This document shows positions 58,184 through 64,000 of a DNA stretch of 64,000 bases, one piece after another. The stretch is from Taudactylus pleione. Its lineage: Eukaryota > Chordata > Amphibia > Anura > Myobatrachidae. The position numbers and the translations under genes are program-made. The notes under the pieces were generated by a model, which was not told where the DNA came from, searched no databases, and was given only the letters and a program-made list of their open reading frames with translations. The stretch spans positions 2,843,501 to 2,907,500 of the forward strand of contig JAUIMM010000171.1 in the NCBI GenBank assembly GCA_031769625.1, written 5' to 3'. Positions within the stretch are counted from its first letter, which is position 1. Each line of letters starts with the position of its first letter.

Positions 58184-58247
58184 AACAAATCAATCATTTC
58201 AGCGCCAGGGTCTGCCACACAACTGTGGCTGAAATGATTGGTTCGTT
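58184..58247 (-). other. Stem-loop in hAT 3' UTR (copy 3)
   Basis: Arms 58184-58202 and 58229-58247, 17 of 19 positions pair, 26-nt loop, 53 bp after the stop codon on the minus strand. Confidence 0.75.
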
Positions 58248-58299
58248 TGGGCCCCCACAAAACAAGCTGGCAATTAATGTGTCCCTGCACAAACTGGCT

Positions 58300-61200
58300 C
58301 TACGGAGGCAAGATGTCATCCTCATCCTCCTCATCCACCGATTCCTCACCCTCTTCAGTGTGTACATCCTCATCCTCACAAAGTATTAACTCGTCCCCAC
58401 TTGAATCCACCACCACAGGTCCCTCTGGACGTTCTGGAGGCTGGTCTCCCTGGAAGAGCTGATAATTCATTTTGATGAACATCATCTTCTCCACATTCTG
58501 TGGAAGCAACCTCCTACGCCTTTCGCTGACAAGGTTCCCGGCTGCACTAAACACTCTTTCGGAGTACACACTGGAGGGGGGGCAACTCAGGTAAAATAGA
58601 GCCAGTTTGTACAGGGGCCTCCAAATTGCCTCTTTTTCCTGCCAGTACAGGTATGGACTGTCTGACATGCCTACTTGGATGCTGTCACCGATGTAATCCT
58701 CCACCATTCTGTCAATGGTGACAGTATCATATGCAGTGACAGTAGACATGTCAGAAATTGTTGCCAGGTCCTTCAGTCCGGACCAGATGTCCAAACTTGG
58801 TCCTGCCTGCCCTGCATCACCGCCAGCAGGTTGCTTAGGATACCTAAGTTTTTTCGTGGCAGCCCCAGTTGCGGGAGAAAATGAAGAAGGAGCCGTTGAC
58901 GTGTCACGTTCCGCTTCAGCTGACAGTGTGTTCACCAGCAGGTCTTTGCACCTCTGCAGGCTTGTGTTGGCCGGAAAGAGAGACACCACATAGGCTTTAA
59001 ACCTAGGATCGAGCACGGTGGCCAAAATGTAGTGGTCTGATTTCAACAGATTGACCACCCTGGAATCCTGGCAAAGCAAATGAAGGGCTTCATCCACAAG
59101 TCCCACATGCCGAGCAGAATCGCTCCGTCTTAGCTCCTCCTTCACTTTCTCCAGCTGCTTCTGCAAAAGCCTGATGAGGGGAATGACCTGACTCAAGCTG
59201 GCAGTGTCTGAACTGACTTCACGTGTGGCAAGTTCGAAGGGCTGGAGAACCTTGCACAACACGGAAATCATTCTCCACTGCGCTTGAGTCAGGTGCATAC
59301 CCCCGCCTTTGCCTATGTCATAGGTGGATGTATAGGCTTGTATGGCCTTTTGCTGCTCCTCCATCCTCTGAAGCATATAGAGGGTTGAGTTCCACCGCGT
59401 CACAACCTCTTGCTTCAGGTGATGGCGGGGCAGGTTCAAGAGTGTTTGCTGGCGCTCCAGTCTTCGGCACGCAGTCGCTGAATGGTGAAAGTGGCCAGAA
59501 ATTTTTCGGGCTACCCAAAGCATCTCCTGCACGCCCCTGTCGCTTTTCAGAAAATTCTGCACCACCAAGTTTATTGTGTGAGCAAAACATGGGACGTGCT
59601 GGAATTTGCCCAGATGTAATGCCCGCACAATATTGGTGGCGTTGTCAGATATCACAAATCCCCAGGAGAGTCTAAGTGGGGTAAGCCACTGGGCGATGAT
59701 TTCCCTCAGTTTCTCTAAGAGGTTGTCGGCGGTGTGCCTCTTACTGAAACCGGTGATACACAGCGTAGCCTGCCTTGTAACGAGATGGCGTTTCTGAGAT
59801 GCTGCTACTGGTGACGCTGCTGCTGTTGCTGCGTAAGGTGATACATCTACCCAGTGGGCTGTCACAGTCATATAGTCCTTAGTCTGCCCTGTTCCACTTG
59901 TCCACATGTCCGTGGATAAGTGGACATTGTGTACAACGGCATTTTTCAGGACACTGAGGACACTTTTTCTGACGTTTCTGTACAGTCTCGGTATCGCCTG
60001 CCTAGTGAAGTGGAATCTAGACGGGATTTGGAACCGGGGACACACTACCTCCATCAATTGTCTAAATCCCACTGCACTAATGGCGGATACCGGACGCACG
60101 TCTAACACCAACATAGCAGTCAAGGCCTCAGTTATACGTTTTGCTTCAGGATGACTGCTGTCGTACTTCATCCTCCTCGCTAAGGACTGTTGGAGGGTCA
60201 ATTGTTTAGTAAAAGTAGTGGTGTTCCTACTTCCTCTCTGGGATGATGAACGACTCCCAGCAGCAGCAACAGCAGCAGCGGCAGCAGTAGGCGTAGCAAT
60301 GCAGGATCCTCCGGAGGAATCCCGGATAGGAGAGTCAGTCATGCCAGTGACATGGCCTGCAGGACTACTTCCGATCCTGACTAAGGAGGAAATTGACGAG
60401 GAGGGAGTTGACGGTGTGGTTTGCAGGCGCTTGGATACAACAGGACAACGGGATTTAGGTGTCCCTGGACTGCTTACGGTCTTAGCCAAAGTTTCTGAAC
60501 TTGACAGTAACTTTTTATGAACGCGCTGCAGGTGCCGTATAAGGGAGGATGTTCCTAGGTGGTTGACGTCCCTACCCCTACTTATTTCACCTTTACATAT
60601 GGTACATATGGCAAGACAGTTGTTGTCCGGATTTGGATAGAAATATTGCCAGACCAAAGAGGTGGAATGTTTGGTCTTCTGCCCAGGCATGACCGTGATG
60701 GGCTTTTTCATCTCACGGACAACAACTGTCTCCCCCGGAGCCTGATTTAAACAAACCACATCACCATCAGAATCCTCCTCGCCAACTTCCTCCTCAGCGC
60801 CAGCTACACCAGTATCCTCATCCTGTTGTACTTCAACAGTGACATCTTCAATTTGCATATCAACAAGTGGACTGTGGGTGCTCCTTTCAGCACTTGCAGG
60901 GGGCGTGCAAATGGTGGAAAGAGCCACCTCTTCCCGTCCAGTGCTGGGAAGGTCAGGCATCGCAACCACCACCACACTTGGACTCTCCTTGGGGATTTGT
61001 GATATCTTCTTAGAAAGCACAGTTCTTCGCTGTGCTTTTGCCAGCTTAACTCTTTTGATTTTTTTAGTGGGAGGAGGGCTTCCATCGTCATGTGAAGCTG
61101 AACCACTAGTCATGAACATACTAGGGATCGACCTTAGCCGTTCCTTGCCACTCCGTGTCGTAAATGGCATATTGGCAAGTTTACGTTTCTCTTCAGCTGA

Positions 61201-61413
61201 TTTAAATGTCTTTTTCAAGGTCATTTTCCTGAACTTTGCCATTTGGGATTGTATGTGCCCTCTACTATGACATTGGGCATCGGCCTTGGCAGACGACGTT
61301 GATGGCATGTTATCGTCTATGTCATGACTAGTGGCAGCAGCTTTAGCACTAGGAGGAAGTGGTTCTTGATCTTTCTCTATTTTATTTTTATTGGAGAAAG
61401 TTTGGTCCTCCAT
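58300..61413 (-). CDS. hAT-family transposase with BED zinc finger, intact (1037 aa)
   Basis: A DNA transposase that would cut and paste the surrounding element, acting in the nucleus. The ATG at 61411-61413 (MEDQTFSNKNK) is the first in frame and is conserved in copy 2; it lies just after the VNTR leader. Segments: basic/low-complexity N-terminus (1-190) with TKKIKRVKLAKAQRR as a possible nuclear signal; acidic patch (197-218); BED finger C270-C273-H294-H299; serine/alanine-rich linker (300-400); hAT core with D502 in TDMWTSG, D590 in ISDNATNIV, the CFAHTINLVVQ block (609-619) and VTRWNS (671-676); a long helical insertion; LDPRFK (801-806); C-terminal dimerisation region with E952 in YSERVFSAAGN, the presumed third acidic residue; acidic tail ending DEEDEDDILPP. 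No frame damage is seen. Its relatives in copies 1 and 2 are broken. Whether it is expressed or active cannot be told from sequence. Confidence 0.93.
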   Translation of the reverse strand: MEDQTFSNKNKIEKDQEPLPPSAKAAATSHDIDDNMPSTSSAKADAQCHSRGHIQSQMAKFRKMTLKKTFKSAEEKRKLANMPFTTRSGKERLRSIPSMFMTSGSASHDDGSPPPTKKIKRVKLAKAQRRTVLSKKISQIPKESPSVVVVAMPDLPSTGREEVALSTICTPPASAERSTHSPLVDMQIEDVTVEVQQDEDTGVAGAEEEVGEEDSDGDVVCLNQAPGETVVVREMKKPITVMPGQKTKHSTSLVWQYFYPNPDNNCLAICTICKGEISRGRDVNHLGTSSLIRHLQRVHKKLLSSSETLAKTVSSPGTPKSRCPVVSKRLQTTPSTPSSSISSLVRIGSSPAGHVTGMTDSPIRDSSGGSCIATPTAAAAAVAAAGSRSSSQRGSRNTTTFTKQLTLQQSLARRMKYDSSHPEAKRITEALTAMLVLDVRPVSAISAVGFRQLMEVVCPRFQIPSRFHFTRQAIPRLYRNVRKSVLSVLKNAVVHNVHLSTDMWTSGTGQTKDYMTVTAHWVDVSPYAATAAASPVAASQKRHLVTRQATLCITGFSKRHTADNLLEKLREIIAQWLTPLRLSWGFVISDNATNIVRALHLGKFQHVPCFAHTINLVVQNFLKSDRGVQEMLWVARKISGHFHHSATACRRLERQQTLLNLPRHHLKQEVVTRWNSTLYMLQRMEEQQKAIQAYTSTYDIGKGGGMHLTQAQWRMISVLCKVLQPFELATREVSSDTASLSQVIPLIRLLQKQLEKVKEELRRSDSARHVGLVDEALHLLCQDSRVVNLLKSDHYILATVLDPRFKAYVVSLFPANTSLQRCKDLLVNTLSAEAERDTSTAPSSFSPATGAATKKLRYPKQPAGGDAGQAGPSLDIWSGLKDLATISDMSTVTAYDTVTIDRMVEDYIGDSIQVGMSDSPYLYWQEKEAIWRPLYKLALFYLSCPPSSVYSERVFSAAGNLVSERRRRLLPQNVEKMMFIKMNYQLFQGDQPPERPEGPVVVDSSGDELILCEDEDVHTEEGEESVDEEDEDDILPP

Positions 61414-61439
61414 TTATGTTATATCGATTTGATATATAC

Positions 61440-63710
61440 GTGCGGCTAAACACAGAAAATAATTTTTTTTTTGGTTTGGACTGGAGTGTACTTTCGGGGG
61501 TTACAGCACCCTTAATGGTCAAGCCAGCCGGCCCTTTACTTATGACACAGGCGCACGCTTGGCACTACTTTGTTGATGCACGTGCGGCTACTGCGCACAC
61601 AATTCACAAACACAGAAAATAATTTTTTTTTGGTTTGGACTGGAGTGTACTTTCGGGGGTTACAGCACCCTTTAACGGTCAAGCCAGCCGGCCCTTTACT
61701 TATGACACAGGCGCACGCTTGGCACTACTTTGTTGATGCACGTGCGGCTACTGCGCACACAATTCACAAACACAGAAAATAATTATTTTTTTGGTTTGGA
61801 CTGGAGTGTACTTTGGGGGTTACAGCACCCTTTAACGGTCAAGCCAGCCGGCCCTTTACTTATGACACATGCGCACGCTTGGCACTACTTTGTTGATGCA
61901 CGTGCGGCTACTGCGCACACAATTCACAAACACAGAAAATAATTTTTTTTTGGTTTGGACTGGAGTGTACTTTCGGGGGTTACAGCACCCTTTAACGGTC
62001 AAGCCAGCCGGCCCTTTACTTATGACACAGGCGCACGCTTGGCACTACTTTGTTGATGCACGTGCGGCTACTGCGCACACAATTCACAAACACAGAAAAT
62101 AATTTTTTTTTGGTTTGGACTGGAGTGTACTTTCGGGGGTTACAGCACCCTTTAACGGTCAAGCCAGCCGGCCCTTTACTTATGACACAGGCGCACGCTT
62201 GGCACTACTTTGTTGATGCACGTGCGGCTACTGCGCACACAATTCACAAACACAGAAAATAATTTTTTTTTTGGTTTGGACTGGAGTGTACTTTGGGGGT
62301 TACAGCACCCTTTAACGGTCAAGCCAGCCGGCCCTTTACTTATGACACAGGCGCACGCTTGGCACTACTTTGTTGATGCACGTGCGGCTACTGCGCACAC
62401 AATTCACAAACACAGAAAATAATATTTTTTTTGGTTTGGACTGGAGTGTACTTTGGGGGTTACAGCACCCTTTAACGGTCAAGCCAGCCGGCCCTTTACT
62501 TATGACACAGGCGCACGCTTGGCACTACTTTGTTGATGCACGTGCGGCTACTGCGCACTCAATTCACAAACACAGAAAATAATTTTTTTTTTGGTTTGGA
62601 CTGGAGTGTACTTTGGGGGTTACAGCACCCTTTAACGGTCAAGCCAGCCGGCCCTTTACTTATGACACAGGCGCACGCTTGGCACTACTTTGTTGATGCA
62701 CGTGCGGCTACTGCGCACACAATTCACAAACACAGAAAATTTTTTTTTTTTTGGTTTGGACTTGAGTGTACTTTGGGGGTTACAGCACCCTTTAACGGTC
62801 AAGCCAGCTGGCCCTTTACTTATGACACAGGCGCACGCTTGGCACTACTTTGTTGATGCACGTGCGGCTACTGCGCACACAATTCACAAACACAGAAAAT
62901 AATTTTTTTTTGGTTTGGACTGGAGTGTACTTTCGGGGGTTACAGCACCCTTTAACGGTCAAGCCAGCCGGCCCTTTACTTATGACACAGGCGCACGCTT
63001 GGCACTACTTTGTTGATGCACGTGCGGCTACTGCGCACACAATTCACAAACACAGAAAATAATTTTTTTTTTGGTTTGGACTGGAGTGTACTTTGGGGGT
63101 TACAGCACCCTTAACTGTCAAGCCAGCCGGCCCTTTACTTATGACACAGGTGCACGCTTGGCACTACTTTGTTGATGCACGTGCGGCTACTGCGCACACA
63201 ATTCACAAACACAGAAAATAATTTTTTTTTTGGTTTGGACTGGAGTGTACTTTCGGGGGTTACAGCACCCTTAACGGTCAAGCCAGCCGGCCCTTTACTT
63301 ATGACACAGGCGCACGCTTGGCACTACTTTGTTGATGCACGTGCGGCTACTGCGCACACAATTCACAAACACAGAAAATAATTTTTTTTTTGGTTTGGAC
63401 TGGAGTGTACTTTCGGGGGTTACAGCACCCTTAACGGTCAAGCCAGCCGGCCCTTTACTTATGACACAGGCGCACGCTTGGCACTACTTTGTTGATGCAC
63501 GTGCGGCTACTGCGCACACAATTCACAAACACAGAAAATTATTTTTTTTGGGTTTGGACTGGAGTGTACTTTCGGGGGTTACAGCACCCTTTAACGGTCA
63601 AGCCAGCCGGCCCTTTACTTATGACACAGGCGCACGCTTGGCAGTACTTTGTTGATGCACGTGCGGCTACTGCGCACACAATTCACAAACACAGAAAATA
63701 TATTATTTTT
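61440..63710 (-). repeat. 160-bp VNTR in hAT leader, about 14 units
   Basis: Unit length is 159-160 bp. The phrase GTTGATGCACGTGCGGCTAC (plus strand) recurs every 160 bp from about 61571 to 63650. Units differ mainly in the length of the T-run after AGAAAAT and in a few substitutions (e.g. 61870 CAT for CAG, 62575 ACTC, 63114 ACTG). Each unit contains GCACGTGC, an E-box-like palindrome. Open frames of about 70 codons on the plus strand follow the period and are not genes. Confidence 0.97.
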
Positions 63711-64000
63711 TTAGCACTTGGGGGGAGCACCCCTGATGGACAGAGCACCCCCTGGACAACACTACAGCACTCCTTTAGGACTGGGACACTGCACAGGACT
63801 TTGGAGTGGACACAGCCCCTATGGAGAACTGACTGCACAACACAGTCCAGCCAGCCCCTATGGACTTTGAAGTAGTGGACACAGCCCCTATTAACAACAG
63901 CAGCACAGCACAACACAGCCAGCCCCTATGGACTTTGAAGTAGTGGACAACAGCAGCACTACACTACACTACACTACACAGCCCTAACTCCCACCCTCCC
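63711..64000 (-). other. hAT copy 3 leader, distal part
   Basis: Matches 37345-37680 of copy 2: AGCACTTGGGGGGAGCACCC, then CCTATGGACTTTGAAGTAGT units and an ACACTACACT run. The window ends before the element's terminus. Confidence 0.85.

Larger units (their letters stand above)
57665..64000 (-). mobile_element. hAT transposon, copy 3, probably autonomous; 5' end outside window
   Basis: On the minus strand. The right terminus TAGGGGTGTGCACCGGCC begins at 57665 in a TA tract. The transposase ORF is uninterrupted (61413-58300). The 5' leader contains an expanded VNTR (about 61440-63710) and then the GTCCATAGGGGCTG-type units to 64000. By comparison with copy 2, only about 220 bp of 5' end lie beyond the window. 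Its length would be about 6.5 kb, nearly all the excess over copy 2 being VNTR. Confidence 0.93.

Noticed and set aside
61440..63710. Array of 160-bp repeats as a possible CRISPR or a family of small 70-aa proteins
   Set aside because: There are no unique spacers; entire 160-bp units repeat, and the open frames (plus strand) follow the repeat period antisense to the transposase. It is a VNTR in the hAT leader.
1..64000. Host exons, tRNA or rRNA genes
   Set aside because: No open stretch with splice-like borders and a recognisable cellular domain, and no cloverleaf or rRNA block, was found. Absence is by eye only.

Overview
The window looks like an intergenic or intronic stretch of a large vertebrate genome, most likely an anuran amphibian. 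No host protein-coding exon, tRNA or rRNA could be supported. The evidence for the organism is indirect: BED-finger hAT transposons, Tc1/mariner, PIF/Harbinger-like MITEs, a Ty3/Gypsy element, Penelope-like (PLE) retroelements with GIY-YIG endonuclease and hammerhead-ribozyme remnants, an Ngaro-type tyrosine-recombinase retroelement with an SGNH-hydrolase ORF, long (TA)n tracts and no operon-like gene packing. The species cannot be named from the sequence.

Layout. 0-3.5 kb: 3' part of a decayed hAT element inserted beside a possible Harbinger transposase tail. 3.5-12.2 kb: dispersed repeats, a PLE end with a hammerhead-like motif, an hAT MITE with perfect 8-bp target duplication (8546-8912), a MITE nested in another MITE (9008-9945) and minisatellites. 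12.2-18.2 kb: three broken PLE copies, two on minus and one on plus flanked by inverted terminal repeats, followed directly by a Tc1 element (18195-19793). 20-26 kb: MITEs and minisatellites, including a telomere-like repeat block inside a MITE. 26.8-35.8 kb: one Ty3/Gypsy element (5' LTR, gag, protease, integrase) split in gag by a 6.1-kb nested insertion. That insertion carries a 3.3-kb hAT derivative built around a 2.65-kb near-perfect palindrome. The integrase is split again by a MITE. 37.1-41.8 kb: complete hAT element with perfect TSD but a broken transposase. 45.5-52.0 kb: Ngaro element with split direct repeats (A1-genes-B1-A2-B2). 56.1-64 kb: a non-autonomous hAT derivative, a 44-bp TA tract, then an hAT element with an intact 1037-codon transposase and a hugely expanded 160-bp repeat array in its 5' leader. 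It runs off the window.

The window is mostly a stratified record of insertions. One hAT family (termini TAGRGRTGWGCGGGTTCGG-like and GCACAYCYCTA) accounts for five copies. Its members share ends but carry very different interiors: transposase, giant palindrome, or GC-rich minisatellite. The only ORF that looks capable of producing a working protein is the hAT transposase at 58300-61413. Most interesting signals: the giant palindrome, the covarying stem-loop just after the hAT stop codon, the MITE family whose chain of hairpins is kept by compensatory changes, the ribozyme motifs in the PLE ends, and the transposon-borne VNTR.
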